From Hyphomicrobium sp. (GTDB lineage Bacteria; Pseudomonadota; Alphaproteobacteria; Rhizobiales; Hyphomicrobiaceae), in assembly GCF_019744875.1 (NCBI RefSeq), contig NZ_JAIETU010000002.1, positions 186,001-250,000 on the forward strand: a stretch of 64,000 bases of DNA, in the 5' to 3' direction. Made by a program: the position numbers and the translations under genes. Below, in pieces: positions 19,702-30,100 of the stretch. How positions within the stretch are numbered: the stretch's first letter is position 1; the number at the start of each line of letters is the position of its first letter. The notes under the pieces are model-generated. The model did not search any database. It was given only the letters and a program-made list of their open reading frames with translations, and was not told the origin of the DNA.

Positions 19702-20901
19702 ATGCCGCTGCTGCCCGTCGCGTCCGCACTTGAACAGATCCTGTCCGGCATCGGGTCTCCCGCCGAGGAGATGGTTTCGGTGTTCGCCGCAGACGGGCGC
19801 GTGCTGACGCGCGATCTTGCGGCGATGTTCACGCAGCCGCCCTTCGCGGCCTCGGCCATGGACGGTTACGCGGTCTACGGGCAGGACGCTGCGCCGGTCG
19901 GTGCGCGCTGGACGGTTGTCGGAGAATCGGCTGCGGGGCGCGGCTTTGCGGGGCGCGTCGGGCCCGGCGAGGCCGTGCGCATCTTTACGGGCGCGCCGGT
20001 GCCTGCGGACTGCGCGACGGTCGTCATCCAGGAAGACGTTGCGCGCGATGGCGACGTCATCGTCGCGACCGACGCAACCGCCTCCGGAGCCAACATCCGC
20101 CGCGCCGGAAACGATTTCACCCAAGGCGACGTGCTGCTCAGGCGGGGACATCGGCTCGATCCGCATGCGCTGACGCTGGCGGCGGCCATGGGGCACGGAG
20201 AGGTGCCCGTCGCGCGGCGCCCCGTCGTTGCCATTCTCGCAACCGGCGACGAACTGGTGCCTCCCGGCGCCCGGCCGGGGCCGGATCAGATCGTGTCGTC
20301 CAATCCAGCAGGCATTGCAGCGCTGGTCACGCGGGCGGGCGGCGTTCCGCTGCAGCTCGGTATCGTGGCGGATCGGATGGCCGATCTGCGTGCGGCGATC
20401 GCGCAGGCGCGGGGCGCAGACATCCTCATCACCATCGGCGGCGCGTCCGTCGGCGATCATGATCTCGTCGGGCCGGCGTTGAAGGAAGAAGGCATCGACC
20501 TCGCGTTCTGGAAGGTTGCGATCCGGCCCGGCAAACCGCTGATGTTCGGACGGCTCGATGCAACGCGCGTGATGGGGCTGCCGGGCAATCCGGTCTCGGC
20601 GCTGATCACGGCGCGCGTGTTTCTCGTGCCGCTGATCCATGCGCTGCTCGGGATTGGGCCGGAGGCGCGCGACCTCGAGACGGCGATCCTCACGCAGCCG
20701 CTCGAAGCGAACGGACCGCGCCTGCATCTCATGCGCGCCAAGCTGGGGCGTGACGCGTCGGGTGTGCTGACTGTTACGCCGATGCCCTCGCAGGACAGCT
20801 CGTTGCTCAGCGCGCTCGTGGAGGCCGATTGCCTGATCTGGCGCGAGCCCGATGCGGCGCTTGCGGCGGCAGGCGATGCGGTGCGCTTTCAACGCCTTTA
20901 G
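19702..20901 (+). CDS. moeA: Molybdopterin molybdenumtransferase
   Basis: 399 residues. It inserts molybdate into adenylated molybdopterin. Domain markers are the N-terminal SAMDGYAVYG loop, IFTGAPVPADC, the nucleotide-side motif ATGDELV, and the catalytic GGASVGDHD. The C-terminal PGNPVSALITARVFLVPL stretch precedes domain IV. It is three bases after moaC and probably the last gene of the trp-moa message; lexA behind it has its own promoter and operator. Confidence 0.95.
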   Translation: MPLLPVASALEQILSGIGSPAEEMVSVFAADGRVLTRDLAAMFTQPPFAASAMDGYAVYGQDAAPVGARWTVVGESAAGRGFAGRVGPGEAVRIFTGAPVPADCATVVIQEDVARDGDVIVATDATASGANIRRAGNDFTQGDVLLRRGHRLDPHALTLAAAMGHGEVPVARRPVVAILATGDELVPPGARPGPDQIVSSNPAGIAALVTRAGGVPLQLGIVADRMADLRAAIAQARGADILITIGGASVGDHDLVGPALKEEGIDLAFWKVAIRPGKPLMFGRLDATRVMGLPGNPVSALITARVFLVPLIHALLGIGPEARDLETAILTQPLEANGPRLHLMRAKLGRDASGVLTVTPMPSQDSSLLSALVEADCLIWREPDAALAAAGDAVRFQRL

Positions 20902-20943
20902 CGATCCGGCGCAGAGTTCGAAACAGTGCCGTCCACGAAGCAC

Positions 20944-20973
20944 TTGACGGAACCTTGCAAGAACGATTAGCGT
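20944..20973 (+). promoter_or_regulatory. lexA promoter
   Basis: TTGACG (20944-20949), 18-base spacer, TAGCGT (20968-20973). The LexA operator half-sites lie exactly in and after the spacer, which supports the assignment. The start codon is about 180 bases downstream, leaving a long 5' leader with no other recognisable element. Confidence 0.55.
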
Positions 20974-20975
20974 AC
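20950..20975 (+). promoter_or_regulatory. LexA operator (SOS box), tandem half-sites
   Basis: GAAC at 20950-20953, seven bases, GAAC at 20961-20964, seven bases, then GTAC at 20972-20975. GAAC-N7-GAAC is the reverse complement of the alphaproteobacterial LexA box GTTC-N7-GTTC. The third, one-mismatch half-site continues the same 11-base period. The box overlaps the promoter upstream of lexA, as expected for autorepression. Confidence 0.8.
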
Positions 20976-21155
20976 ATTCACGCTTTGTTTAGGTGAGTCT
21001 TGCGATGCAGCATCACGCGTCGCGGAGACGATGGCCATTTTCGCCGGTTGCCGGCGTGGGTGCGTCGGGTGTGCGTGACGGCGTGCGGAAAATGAAACTG
21101 CTCTCGGCCTTGGAGTGACGCGTCCTTCGCGTCCGGGCCTTGCACGGGAGGCATA

Positions 21156-21890
21156 ATGCTGACTTCCAAACAGAAAGAGCTTTTGCTCTTCATCCATGAG
21201 CGCATGCAGGCCGACGGCGTGCCGCCCTCCTTCGACGAAATGAAGGACGCGCTCGATCTCAAATCCAAATCCGGGATCCACCGTTTGATCACGGCGCTCG
21301 TCGAGCGCGGGTTCATCCGCCGCCTGCCGCACCGGGCCCGCGCCATCGAGGTGCTCAAGCTGCCCGAGACATCGACCTTGTCGGTCGTGGCGGCCACGTC
21401 CTCGGCATCCGCCGAGCCGCAGCGGCGCATCGGGTTTCAGCCGAGCGTCATCGAAGGCACGAAGGCGCGCAATATCTCGACGCCGCCGTCGCACATGCTC
21501 GACAGCCGCACCGTCTCGGTGCCCGTCATGGGGCGCATCGCGGCCGGCGTGCCGATCTCGGCGATCCAGAACCACAGTCACGACATCGCCTGTCCGCCAG
21601 ACCTTCTCACCAACGGCGAGCATTTCGCGCTCGAGGTGAAGGGCGACTCGATGATCGAGGCCGGCATTCACGACGGCGATACGGTGATCATCCGCCGCTG
21701 CGATACGGCCGAGAACGGCGATATCGTCGTGGCGCTCGTCGAGCAGGAAGAAGCAACCCTGAAGCGGCTGCGCAAGAAGGGCTCGACGATCGCGCTCGAA
21801 GCGGCCAACCCGGAATTCAAGACGCGCATTTTCGGACCGGACCAGGTCGATATCCAGGGCCGCCTCGTCGGGCTTATCCGCCGCTATTGA
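21156..21890 (+). CDS. lexA: LexA repressor
   Basis: 244 residues, slightly longer than the E. coli protein because of a linker at about residues 75-115. The N-terminal winged helix-turn-helix ([13 protein letters not shown] to LVERGFIRR) binds operators. The C-terminal S24-type domain has the self-cleavage bond A130-G131, nucleophile S165 (GDSMIEAG) and general base K203 (EATLKRL). It represses the SOS regulon until RecA filaments trigger cleavage. A perfect operator lies in its own promoter. The last 7 bases overlap the 3' end of convergent comEC. Confidence 0.97.
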   Translation: MLTSKQKELLLFIHERMQADGVPPSFDEMKDALDLKSKSGIHRLITALVERGFIRRLPHRARAIEVLKLPETSTLSVVAATSSASAEPQRRIGFQPSVIEGTKARNISTPPSHMLDSRTVSVPVMGRIAAGVPISAIQNHSHDIACPPDLLTNGEHFALEVKGDSMIEAGIHDGDTVIIRRCDTAENGDIVVALVEQEEATLKRLRKKGSTIALEAANPEFKTRIFGPDQVDIQGRLVGLIRRY

Positions 21891-24202
21891 TCGTCGTCAT
21901 CGTGGACGGGAGCGGCGGGCTCTGGCGCGCCGGTATTCGGCACGGCATCTGCGCCGGGTTCGGTTTGCCGCGCGCGTTCGCCTCGCGTGCTCCCTGCCAC
22001 ACGCTGCTCGGGACGTTCGGTCCAGGGCCGCGCGCCGCGCCGCTGCGTGACGCTCTCGATGCGCGCGATTTGGGCTGCGTTGTCGTCTGAAGGTTTCGCG
22101 AGAAAGATTGCGTGGGTGCCGTCATCGCGCAGCGCCCAGCGGTCGAGCACCGCGCGCGGGCGCGTGCACCCCTTCGGGCGGCGCGGTCCACCGATCAGGA
22201 TATCGGCGTTGCGGCAATCTTCGTCCGTCGCCGACGCGTGGCGCGCCACCGCGATGCGCAAGCCCCTCGTTTCGATGAGGCATCCGGCCCCATCGCAAAG
22301 GGCGCCTTTGGCGCGTAGCGCTTCGCGTGCGGGCCGGCCGTCTCCATCGCGTTCGAGCCAGCGCGTCAGCTCATAATTGCCCGCGCGGCTGCCGATGACG
22401 GCATAGCGGCCGTCGTTGCCGCGGACCGCGACCAGCGCGCCGCCGCGCCCGGCGAGGACGTCCGGCCGTTCGGCTCCGCCCGCCGTGAGGATGCCCGCGC
22501 CGATGGCGACGAGGCCCAGCGCGCGCCAGCGCGTCTGCCACAGCAGCAGCCACAGGCCGCCGAACACCATCAGGGCGAAACTCACCTCGGGGATGGCGCC
22601 GATGTGCACGATCGCACCGGGCAGGCTCGCGACCCAGTAGGCCGTCGCCGTCATGACATCGATGCCCTTCGCCATGAGGGCGAGCGGCCACGCTTCGAGG
22701 CCAAGCGGCATGACGATCAGGGTGAGCAGCGCCGACGGCATGATGACGAGATTGCAGATGGGGACCGCGATCAGGTTGGCGATCAGGGCGTACTGCTGGC
22801 TGCGGTGGAAGTGGTAGACGCCGAACGGCGCGACGGAGATGCTCGCGATCACGGTCGAGAGCACGATGCCGCCGAGGAAGAACGCAACGGGACGCAGCCA
22901 GCCCCCGGACGTCTGCCGATCTGTGCGCTCGCGAACGGCCTCGTAGGCGGCAATCAGCGAGACGACGGCGGCGAACGACATCTGAAATCCCGCGTCGAGG
23001 AGACTTTCGGGAAGCACCACCAGCACGAGCAGTGCGGCGAGCGCCACGTTGCGCATGGCGAGCGCCTGGCGGTCCAGCATGACGGCGACGAACATGATGG
23101 CGATCATGAGGGCTGCGCGCACGGTGGCGATGGATGCGCCGGATATCAGCAAATAGCTGACTGCGCCGAGCAGTGCTGCTGCGGCGGCCCACTTCTTCGT
23201 TGGGTAGCGCAGCGCGATGGACGGAAATGCCGCGAACACGATGCGCGCAAACGTGAACACGAACCCGGCCATGATCACCATGTGCAGGCCGGAGATCGAG
23301 AGAATGTGGACGAGGCCGGAGTCGCGGTATGCGTCGTTGGTCGGCTCCGTGATACCCCCGCGCTCGCCGGTGATCAGGGAGACGGCGATGGCGCCAGTCT
23401 CGCCCGGTACGGCCGCGCGGATGCGTTCACCGATGGCGTGGCGCGCGCGTTCCAGGTGCTCGCGGGCTTCGCGGATCAGGCTGTGCACGCCCTCGGCGGG
23501 TCGTGTCACGATCGTTGCGGGGGCGAGCGAAAATCCCGTTGCGCCCAGTCCCTGGAACCACGCCGTGCGCGCAAAGTCGTATCCGCCGGGCATCGCTGGG
23601 CCCGCAGGCGGACGCAGCGTCGCGCGCAATCGGATCGTGTCGCCGGGGCGCAGGCCCTTGGTCTTGCGCATGGCGCGGATGCGGATCCGCTTGGGTTGCC
23701 GATCCGCCGCAAGCCCGCGGATGGAGATGACGCGGAGGGTCAGCCGTTCGCCGCGCGTGGGGCGAGGCTCGATCAGCTCGACCACGCCCTCCACATCCGC
23801 ATAGCGAAGCTCGTGTTGAAGTACGGGCGCGCGCGCCGCTTCGGTGCGCGTCTTGGCTGCGGCAAAGCCCAGCGACATAACGAGCAGCGCCAGTCCGGCC
23901 ACGTAGGCCAGGCTCGCGCCACGGGCCGACAGCACAAGGCCGAGCGCGATGGCCGGCACGGCGAGCGTGGTCCACAGAGCCGGCTCTGATGGCAGGGCGA
24001 AGTAGATCGCGATGCCGGTGCCGAACGCGACGGGGAGCCAAACGAACCAGCGTGCGCGCTCGCGCTCGAGCTGCTCCATCACCGTGGCTGGACCTGGAAC
24101 CCACGCGGCGAGCGCGCGCGCACGGTCCGCCGCGCCGTGGGCGGGGGATGCCTCCCCTCCTGCCCCGGCCGCGTCCGGATCTTCCACGCGCCCGCCCTCC
24201 AC
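21884..24202 (-). CDS. comEC: ComEC/Rec2-family DNA uptake channel protein
   Basis: 772 residues from a GTG at 24202; an ATG at 24079 ([11 protein letters not shown]) would remove 41 residues of low-complexity sequence and may be the real start. An N-terminal DUF4131 region with several helices leads to the Competence domain, with [10 protein letters not shown] and the signature [19 protein letters not shown], then further helices. The C-terminal lactamase-like segment is short and lacks the HxHxDH metal motif, so it is degenerate, as in many alphaproteobacterial members. In competent bacteria ComEC passes single-stranded DNA through the inner membrane; activity here is not shown. It converges on and overlaps lexA by 7 bases. 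Confidence 0.88.
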   Translation of the reverse strand: MEGGRVEDPDAAGAGGEASPAHGAADRARALAAWVPGPATVMEQLERERARWFVWLPVAFGTGIAIYFALPSEPALWTTLAVPAIALGLVLSARGASLAYVAGLALLVMSLGFAAAKTRTEAARAPVLQHELRYADVEGVVELIEPRPTRGERLTLRVISIRGLAADRQPKRIRIRAMRKTKGLRPGDTIRLRATLRPPAGPAMPGGYDFARTAWFQGLGATGFSLAPATIVTRPAEGVHSLIREAREHLERARHAIGERIRAAVPGETGAIAVSLITGERGGITEPTNDAYRDSGLVHILSISGLHMVIMAGFVFTFARIVFAAFPSIALRYPTKKWAAAAALLGAVSYLLISGASIATVRAALMIAIMFVAVMLDRQALAMRNVALAALLVLVVLPESLLDAGFQMSFAAVVSLIAAYEAVRERTDRQTSGGWLRPVAFFLGGIVLSTVIASISVAPFGVYHFHRSQQYALIANLIAVPICNLVIMPSALLTLIVMPLGLEAWPLALMAKGIDVMTATAYWVASLPGAIVHIGAIPEVSFALMVFGGLWLLLWQTRWRALGLVAIGAGILTAGGAERPDVLAGRGGALVAVRGNDGRYAVIGSRAGNYELTRWLERDGDGRPAREALRAKGALCDGAGCLIETRGLRIAVARHASATDEDCRNADILIGGPRRPKGCTRPRAVLDRWALRDDGTHAIFLAKPSDDNAAQIARIESVTQRRGARPWTERPEQRVAGSTRGERARQTEPGADAVPNTGAPEPAAPVHDDDDQ

Positions 24203-24359
24203 GCGCCGCCCCCTTCCCTCAATCGACCGCTTCGCGCCTTCCGGCGTCTGAACACGATGGCCCTCCGGCCACTGGCCGGGTTGCCAAGACGGCTGGTCTC
24301 CCTTGGCGGCCCCATGCTACATGGCGGACCATCCCTCTGAAACCCGAGCCGATCCCTCC

Positions 24360-25901
24360 ATGACCTCACCCAAGACCACGCACGCCGGCGGTCCCGTTGT
24401 CCGCTTTGCCCCCTCGCCCACCGGTTATCTGCATATCGGCGGCGCCCGCACGGCCCTGTTCAACTGGCTGTATGCGAAAGCAAAGGGCGGGACGTTTCTG
24501 CTGCGCATCGAGGATACGGACCGCGAGCGCAACAATCCGGAGGCGGTGGCGGCGATCCTGGACGGGCTGCGTTGGCTCGGGCTCGATTGGGACGGAGAGC
24601 CCGTGTCGCAGTTCTCCCGCGCCGATCGTCACCGGGAGGTGGCGCTGGCGCTGCTCGAACGGGACGGGGCTTACCGCTGCTACATGACGGCGGAAGAAAT
24701 CGACGCGATGCGCAAGCAGGCCGAGGCCGAGAAGCGGCCGCTGACCATCCGCTCGCCGTGGCGCGACCGTCCCGCCTCTGAGGCGCCGGCGGGTGCCTCC
24801 TATACGGTTCGCCTCAAGGCGCCGCGCGAGGGCGAGACCGTCGTGCAGGATCACGTGCAGGGCCGCGTCGTCTTCCAGAACAAAGAGCTCGACGACCTCA
24901 TCATCCTGCGCAGCGACGGCAATCCGACCTATAACCTCGCCGTCGTCGTGGACGATCACGACATGGGCGTGACGCACGTCATTCGCGGCGTCGATCATCT
25001 GACGAACGCGGCGCGGCAGGCGCAGATCTATCTCGGCATGGGCTGGGACGTGCCCGAGTGGGCGCACGTGCCGCTGATCCACGGCGCGGATGGCGCCAAG
25101 CTTTCCAAGCGTCACGGCGCGCAGGGCGTGGAAGACTACCGCGACATGGGGTATCTGCCGGTCGCGCTCCGCAACTACCTCGTGCGGCTGGGCTGGAGCC
25201 ATGGCGACGACGAGATCATCTCGACGGAGAACCTGATCGCCTGGTTCGACATCGACAACATCAACAGAAGCGCGTCGCGCTTCGACTTCAAGAAGCTCGA
25301 CGACCTGAACGGGCATTACCTGCGCGAGGCGCAGGACAGCACGCTGCTGGACGCGATCAAGGGCGTTCTTCCGCATCTCGATTTCGCAGCCCTCAGGGCG
25401 CTGTCCGTCGATCCGAAGGCCCCCGCCCGCTCCGACGTCGCGCTCGCCCATGAGGTGGCGGCGCAGGTGCCGGGAACCGAAACCGGCGCGGGTCTTGCGG
25501 AGTTGTTCGGAGCCAAGGGCTGGGACGCCCTCGGACTGGCGCTTCCGGCGCTCAAGGAACGCGCCAAGACGGTCGCCGAGCTGATCGGACAGGCGCTCTT
25601 CATTGTTGCGCGCCGCCCGCTGACCCTGGATGACAAAGCGCGTAAGCTGATGGATGCTGACGGGCAGGCGATTCTGGCAGCGCTGACGCCGAAGTTCGAA
25701 GCAGCGCCCGATTGGAACGCGGCGGCCCTCGAAGCGCTTGTGCGCACATATGCCGAGGAAACGGGCACCAAGCTCGGCAAGGTCGCGCAGCCGCTTCGCT
25801 CGGCCCTTACAGGGCGGACTGTTTCGCCGCCCGTTTTCGACGTGATGGCCGTGCTCGGACGCGAGGAGACGCTGGCGCGACTGCGCGATTTATCGGCATA
25901 G
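24360..25901 (+). CDS. gltX: Glutamate--tRNA ligase
   Basis: 513 residues from the ATG at 24360, class I synthetase. The HIGH region is [17 protein letters not shown] and the KMSKS region is [12 protein letters not shown]. The C-terminal anticodon-binding helical domain is complete and ends LARLRDLSA. It charges tRNA-Glu; many alphaproteobacteria carry a second GltX that charges tRNA-Gln for the amidotransferase route, and I cannot say which copy this is. In-frame ATGs at 24303 and 24321 are possible starts; none has a strong ribosome site. It is divergent from comEC. Confidence 0.94.
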   Translation: MTSPKTTHAGGPVVRFAPSPTGYLHIGGARTALFNWLYAKAKGGTFLLRIEDTDRERNNPEAVAAILDGLRWLGLDWDGEPVSQFSRADRHREVALALLERDGAYRCYMTAEEIDAMRKQAEAEKRPLTIRSPWRDRPASEAPAGASYTVRLKAPREGETVVQDHVQGRVVFQNKELDDLIILRSDGNPTYNLAVVVDDHDMGVTHVIRGVDHLTNAARQAQIYLGMGWDVPEWAHVPLIHGADGAKLSKRHGAQGVEDYRDMGYLPVALRNYLVRLGWSHGDDEIISTENLIAWFDIDNINRSASRFDFKKLDDLNGHYLREAQDSTLLDAIKGVLPHLDFAALRALSVDPKAPARSDVALAHEVAAQVPGTETGAGLAELFGAKGWDALGLALPALKERAKTVAELIGQALFIVARRPLTLDDKARKLMDADGQAILAALTPKFEAAPDWNAAALEALVRTYAEETGTKLGKVAQPLRSALTGRTVSPPVFDVMAVLGREETLARLRDLSA

Positions 25902-26081
25902 TTCTGCTGTGTAATTGCACTTTAGTTCGTCGTTTCGCTGCGATGTGTTTGGTCTATAGTGCAGCGCAGCAATCGCCCTCGCCTCACTGGCGGGCGGCGA
26001 GGTGCAATCTGGGCTGACACGAGGCCTGGGCTGGAAGCAAAGCACCATCTGGGCCAGCGGCCCAAACAGGAGAGAAGCGGC

Positions 26082-27401
26082 ATGAGCATTCACGAGAGCT
26101 CAACCCCCACCGCGGAGGCAGCCCGCCAGGCCGAGCTCAGGCTCAACGGCAAAGACGTTTCGCTCGATGTGCGCACCGGCACCATCGGTCCCGATGTGAT
26201 CGACATCGCCAAGGTCTATCGCGACACCGGCTGCTTCACCTACGACCCGGGCTTCACGTCGACTGCGAACTGCTCCTCGAAGATCACCTTCATCGACGGC
26301 GACAAGGGTGAGCTGCTCTATCGCGGCTACGCCATCGACGAGCTGGCCGAGAACTCGAACTTCCTCGCGACCTGCTATCTGCTGCTGCACGGCGAGCTGC
26401 CGACAAACGAAGAGTTCCGCGCCTTCCGCCTCACGATCACGCGCCACACGATGGTGCATGAGCAGATGACGAAGTTCTTCACCGGCTTCCGTCGCGACGC
26501 GCATCCGATGTCGGTCATGGTCGGCGTGGTGGGCGCGCTGTCGTCGTTCTATCACGACAGCACCGACATCAACGATCCGCGCCAGCGCGAGACGGCGAGC
26601 CATCGCATGATCGCGAAGATGCCGACCATTGCGGCGATGGCCTACAAATACTCCATCGGCCAGCCGTTCATCTATCCGCGCAACGATCTCGACTACACAT
26701 CGAACTTCCTGCAGATGTGCTTCTCGGTGCCGTGCGAGCCGTACATCGTGAACCCCGTGGTGGCGCGCGCGCTTGACCGCATCTTCATTCTTCATGCCGA
26801 CCACGAGCAGAACGCCTCGACCTCGACTGTGCGTCTCGCGGGCTCGTCGGGCGCCAATCCGTTCGCCTGTATCGCGGCCGGCATTGCCTGCCTCTGGGGG
26901 CCGGCGCATGGCGGCGCGAACGAAGCGGCCCTCAACATGCTCGAAGAGATCGGCACCGTCGATCGCATCCCCGAGTTCATCAAGAAGGCGAAGGACAAGT
27001 CGTCGGGCTTCCGCCTGATGGGCTTCGGCCATCGCGTGTACAAGAACTACGATCCGCGCGCGAAGGTGATGCAGCAGACGGCGCATCAGGTTCTCGACGA
27101 GCTCGACAAGCGCAACGACCCGCTGCTGGCGGTTGCGATGGAGCTCGAGCGCATCGCGCTGCAGGACGACTACTTCGTCTCGAAGAAGCTCTATCCGAAC
27201 ATCGATTTCTATTCGGGCATCACGCTGCGCGCGATGGGCTTCCCTGTCTCGATGTTCACGGTGCTGTTCGCGGTGGCGCGTACCGTCGGCTGGATCGCGC
27301 AGTGGAAGGAAATGATCGAGGATCCGGAGCAGCGCATCGGCCGCCCGCGCCAGCTCTACATCGGCCCGCCGCGCCGCGACTTCCCGAAGGTCGGCGGCTA
27401 G
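26082..27401 (+). CDS. gltA: Citrate synthase (type II)
   Basis: 439 residues from the ATG at 26082, behind a good ribosome site (AGGAGAG). It condenses oxaloacetate and acetyl-CoA at entry to the TCA cycle. The N-terminal domain with a [13 protein letters not shown] segment marks the large, NADH-sensitive hexameric type. Active-site features are [42 protein letters not shown] and [10 protein letters not shown] 15-base inverted repeat (TGGGCC-AGC-GGCCCA, 26050-26064) sits just upstream of the ribosome site and could affect initiation. A strong terminator follows at 27432. Confidence 0.97.
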   Translation: MSIHESSTPTAEAARQAELRLNGKDVSLDVRTGTIGPDVIDIAKVYRDTGCFTYDPGFTSTANCSSKITFIDGDKGELLYRGYAIDELAENSNFLATCYLLLHGELPTNEEFRAFRLTITRHTMVHEQMTKFFTGFRRDAHPMSVMVGVVGALSSFYHDSTDINDPRQRETASHRMIAKMPTIAAMAYKYSIGQPFIYPRNDLDYTSNFLQMCFSVPCEPYIVNPVVARALDRIFILHADHEQNASTSTVRLAGSSGANPFACIAAGIACLWGPAHGGANEAALNMLEEIGTVDRIPEFIKKAKDKSSGFRLMGFGHRVYKNYDPRAKVMQQTAHQVLDELDKRNDPLLAVAMELERIALQDDYFVSKKLYPNIDFYSGITLRAMGFPVSMFTVLFAVARTVGWIAQWKEMIEDPEQRIGRPRQLYIGPPRRDFPKVGG

Positions 27402-27431
27402 GCTGCTGCGAGGCACGACTGCACGTTTGAG

Positions 27432-27467
27432 ACGCGGGGCGCGTGAAATTACGCCCCGCGTTTTCTT
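27432..27467 (+). terminator. Rho-independent terminator of gltA, overlapping the 3' end of lpxB
   Basis: Perfect 10-bp stem ACGCGGGGCG (27432-27441) against CGCCCCGCGT (27452-27461), 10-base loop, then TTTCTT. It ends gltA transcription. The right half of the stem also encodes the last codons of convergent lpxB, whose TAA stop lies in the loop at 27449-27451. Confidence 0.85.
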
Positions 27468-28669
27468 TTGAGCGCGTAATCGAGCACGATGTCGGCTGCG
27501 GCCTCGCTCGGATGGCCGCCCTCGATGTGCATCAGGCCCGGAATGCGCGCGAGAGCTGCGAGCTGGGCATCACGCTCCGGCGACGGCTTCAGCAACGGCA
27601 GCAGGGCCGCTGCGAGATTTTCCGGTGCGCTTTTTTCCTGATGGAACTCCGGAAACGCGTTCTCGCCCAGCACGAGGTTGGCGAGCACGGTCGTGGGCGC
27701 CTTGATCATCCGGCGCAGAAACGGCGCGGCCACGGGATCGACGCGATAGGCCACCACCATCGGCGTCCCGGCGAGCGCCAGCTCGAGCGTGACCGTGCCC
27801 GAGGCCGCGAGCGCCGCGTGGGCCATCTTGAAGGCGCGGAACTTGTCGGTGTCCGTTTCCAGGATGTGGGGGCGTAGTGGCCAGCTTCGGCTCAACTGGC
27901 GGATGAGGTCGCGCCGGTGCGGCACGCACGGCAGCAGCACCTCCGGTGTCACGCCCTGTTCAATGACGAGGCGCAGCGTATCGCCGAACGGCTCCATTAG
28001 GCGGCCGACCTCGGAGGAGCGGCTGCCCGGCAAGGCGACGATGACGGGCCGCGCCGGGTCGAGACCGAGACGGGTGCGCAGCGGTTCGGGATCGAGCGCA
28101 TCGAGCCAGGGCTGGCGCTCGATCAGCGAGTGGCCGACGTAGGTGCAGGGCGGACCGCCGAGGCGTTCGTGGGCGGCAGGCTCGAATGGCAGAAGACCCA
28201 GGATGTGGTCGACGTAGGGCTTCATTTTCGCCGCGCGGCCCGGTCGCCAGGCCCACACGCTGGGGCTTACGTAGTCGATGATCGGGATATCGGGGCGGCG
28301 CGCGCGGATGCGCTTGGCAATCGGGTGCGTAAACTCCGGGCTGTCGATGATGACGACGGCATGCGGATCGAACGCAATGGCGCGGTCGACGGTGGCGTAC
28401 ACGCGGCGCACGATGCGCGGCAGGTGACGCAGGATCGACAGCGGGCCCATGACGGCGACGTCGGCAAGCGGAAAGTCCGAGACGAAACCTTCGCGCTCCA
28501 TGTCGGCCCCGCCGACGCCTGCGAGCTTGAGGCGGTCGCCGAGGCGCGCCCGCAGCGCGGCGATGAGGCTCGCGCCGAGGGCGTCGCCGGAATGCTCGCC
28601 GGCGATGAGCACGAGGCGAACTTCGCCAGTGCCGTTCACCTGAACGTTGTCGTTCGTTTCGCGGATCAT
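27449..28669 (-). CDS. lpxB: Lipid-A-disaccharide synthase
   Basis: 406 residues from the ATG at 28669. It joins UDP-2,3-diacylglucosamine and lipid X to form the lipid A disaccharide, at the inner face of the inner membrane. The N-terminal LVLIAGEHSGDALGASL motif, VIIDSPEF, and YVSPSVWAWRPGRA are typical LpxB signatures; the C-terminal GT-B half contains LPGSRSSEV. The ATG overlaps the stop of lpxI (ATGA), so the two enzymes that act in succession are translationally coupled. The last six residues are encoded inside the gltA terminator stem. Confidence 0.95.
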   Translation of the reverse strand: MIRETNDNVQVNGTGEVRLVLIAGEHSGDALGASLIAALRARLGDRLKLAGVGGADMEREGFVSDFPLADVAVMGPLSILRHLPRIVRRVYATVDRAIAFDPHAVVIIDSPEFTHPIAKRIRARRPDIPIIDYVSPSVWAWRPGRAAKMKPYVDHILGLLPFEPAAHERLGGPPCTYVGHSLIERQPWLDALDPEPLRTRLGLDPARPVIVALPGSRSSEVGRLMEPFGDTLRLVIEQGVTPEVLLPCVPHRRDLIRQLSRSWPLRPHILETDTDKFRAFKMAHAALAASGTVTLELALAGTPMVVAYRVDPVAAPFLRRMIKAPTTVLANLVLGENAFPEFHQEKSAPENLAAALLPLLKPSPERDAQLAALARIPGLMHIEGGHPSEAAADIVLDYALKRKRGA

Positions 28670-29976
28670 CCGCCGCTCCGCTCGGCATTCTGGCGGAGCA
28701 GCACGAACAGCCCGCGTTCCTGGGCCGCTGCGATCGCGGCTTCCCGCGTTGCATCGGCGGCATAAAGTGCGCCGCCCACCGCGATGCCGGCATAGCCCGC
28801 ATCCGCCACGGCCGTGACGACGTCCGGTGTCAGATCCTGCATGTCGCGCAGGGCGGCTGCGCCGCGCCTGCGCCGCGTGATGCTGGCCCACTGGCGCAAA
28901 CCGCTCGCGCGCTGAAGAGTGGCTTCCGCGCCCTCGCCAGTCTCGACGGCCAGCACATGATTGCGCACGACAACGGCCGCGCGGCCGACGGAAAAGCGCG
29001 CGAGCGCATCGACCACCGAGAGCGCCTTGATGGCATCGAGCGTTGCGTGCTCGGCGGGCTTTACGCGGTTTGCCCGCCGGAAGCTCATGGCGACAAGGCG
29101 CGGGTTGAAGCGCCGCTGCGCTGCGCCGAGATCCTCGTCCTTGACGCCCTGCACGAACATCTGCGCCGCATCCGCATCGCGCAGCGTGCGGGCGCGTTCG
29201 GCGGCGATGACGGTGTTGGCCTCGACCGCGATGCCCGTGAGGCCGGCGTCCTTGGCGCCTGTCACGGTCGCGGGGCCGATGGCCGGCATGTCGACGCGCA
29301 AATCCTGGCCGGGCTTCGAGCGCTTGACGAGGATGCCGCCCTTGCGCGCGAGGTCGTGGCTCGGGTCGGCGCGGCGGGCGGCGGCGCGCGCCAGCATGCG
29401 GTCTGTGCCCTCCACGCCTTCGATCGCCTCGATGCGCCCCTCGGCCACGACGACACTTTGGCCGATGTCGTAGGCGCCGAGCGCGCGGATCAGGGCCATG
29501 CCCTGCTGGATGTCTGTCTGGTCGGCCGGGGTCGCGCGGGCGGCGCCCATGGCGCCCTCGCCGATCACGAGCTCGGGGGCTGCCATGTCGGGGCCGACGA
29601 CGCGAATGCCCTGGCCTTCGAAGAAGCGCACGACATGGCGCAGCACGCCGTCGTCGCCGCCCGAGGCCACAATGCGCAGGACGCGCGGCAGATGGCGGAA
29701 GAAGCCCCAGTCCGGCCGCATGATGCCGATTTCGGGGCGTGTGACGCGGCCGACGATGACGAGATCCGTTACCCGGGCGGCCTTGAACGCGCGGATCATG
29801 CCGCCGAGCTGGCCCCAGTTCACGCGCGTGACGGCGTGGGGGCCAAAATCGCGGTCGGCTTCGCTGTCGATGGCAACGATGGTCACGGGCATGCCGCGCC
29901 GGACCGCACTATCGGCGATCTCGCGCGGAAGCGTGCCTCCCCCGGCCAGAATTCCAAGCCGCCTTCGCACGTCCAT
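28666..29976 (-). CDS. lpxI: UDP-2,3-diacylglucosamine pyrophosphatase LpxI with C-terminal extension
   Basis: 436 residues, against about 270-290 for usual LpxI (DUF1009). It hydrolyses UDP-2,3-diacylglucosamine to lipid X and UMP, replacing LpxH. Residues 1-278 form the normal protein: LGILAGGGTLPREIADSA, then VEGTDRMLARAA, LVKRSKPGQDLRVDMPAIGP and GLTGIAVEANTVIAAERA. Residues ~320-428 look like a diverged second copy of the C-terminal domain (for example VGRAAVVVRNHVLAVETGEG matching IGQSVVVAEGRIEAIEGVEG, and GYAGIAVGGALYAADATREA matching GLTGIAVEANTVIAAERART). It precedes lpxB with a 4-base overlap. The frame is continuous, so the extension is not a frameshift artefact. Confidence 0.9.
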   Translation of the reverse strand: MDVRRRLGILAGGGTLPREIADSAVRRGMPVTIVAIDSEADRDFGPHAVTRVNWGQLGGMIRAFKAARVTDLVIVGRVTRPEIGIMRPDWGFFRHLPRVLRIVASGGDDGVLRHVVRFFEGQGIRVVGPDMAAPELVIGEGAMGAARATPADQTDIQQGMALIRALGAYDIGQSVVVAEGRIEAIEGVEGTDRMLARAAARRADPSHDLARKGGILVKRSKPGQDLRVDMPAIGPATVTGAKDAGLTGIAVEANTVIAAERARTLRDADAAQMFVQGVKDEDLGAAQRRFNPRLVAMSFRRANRVKPAEHATLDAIKALSVVDALARFSVGRAAVVVRNHVLAVETGEGAEATLQRASGLRQWASITRRRRGAAALRDMQDLTPDVVTAVADAGYAGIAVGGALYAADATREAAIAAAQERGLFVLLRQNAERSGG

Positions 29977-30037
29977 GCGCCCCCTTTCGGCGCAGCAATT
30001 CGGCGCGCCAGGGCATGGCTATAGGACAGGCAACGGC

Positions 30038-30083
30038 CAACAGGCAACGGTCAGCAGAGGTCTTCTGCCGCCGTTGCCTGTTG
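30038..30083. repeat. 13-bp perfect inverted repeat between gmaS and lpxI
   Basis: CAACAGGCAACGG (30038-30050) pairs with CCGTTGCCTGTTG (30071-30083) around a 20-base centre that can also pair in part. An extra GGCAACGG-like direct copy lies just left of it. It follows the stop of gmaS (30101) on the minus strand. It has no T-run, so it could be a weak transcription end or an RNA 3' stabiliser. Confidence 0.5.
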
Positions 30084-30100
30084 TTACCCGCTGCCGATGG

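Noticed and set aside
22604-23989. 461-codon plus-strand frame opposite comEC
   Set aside because: His/Asp/Gly/Arg-rich, no motifs, fully antisense to a convincing gene.
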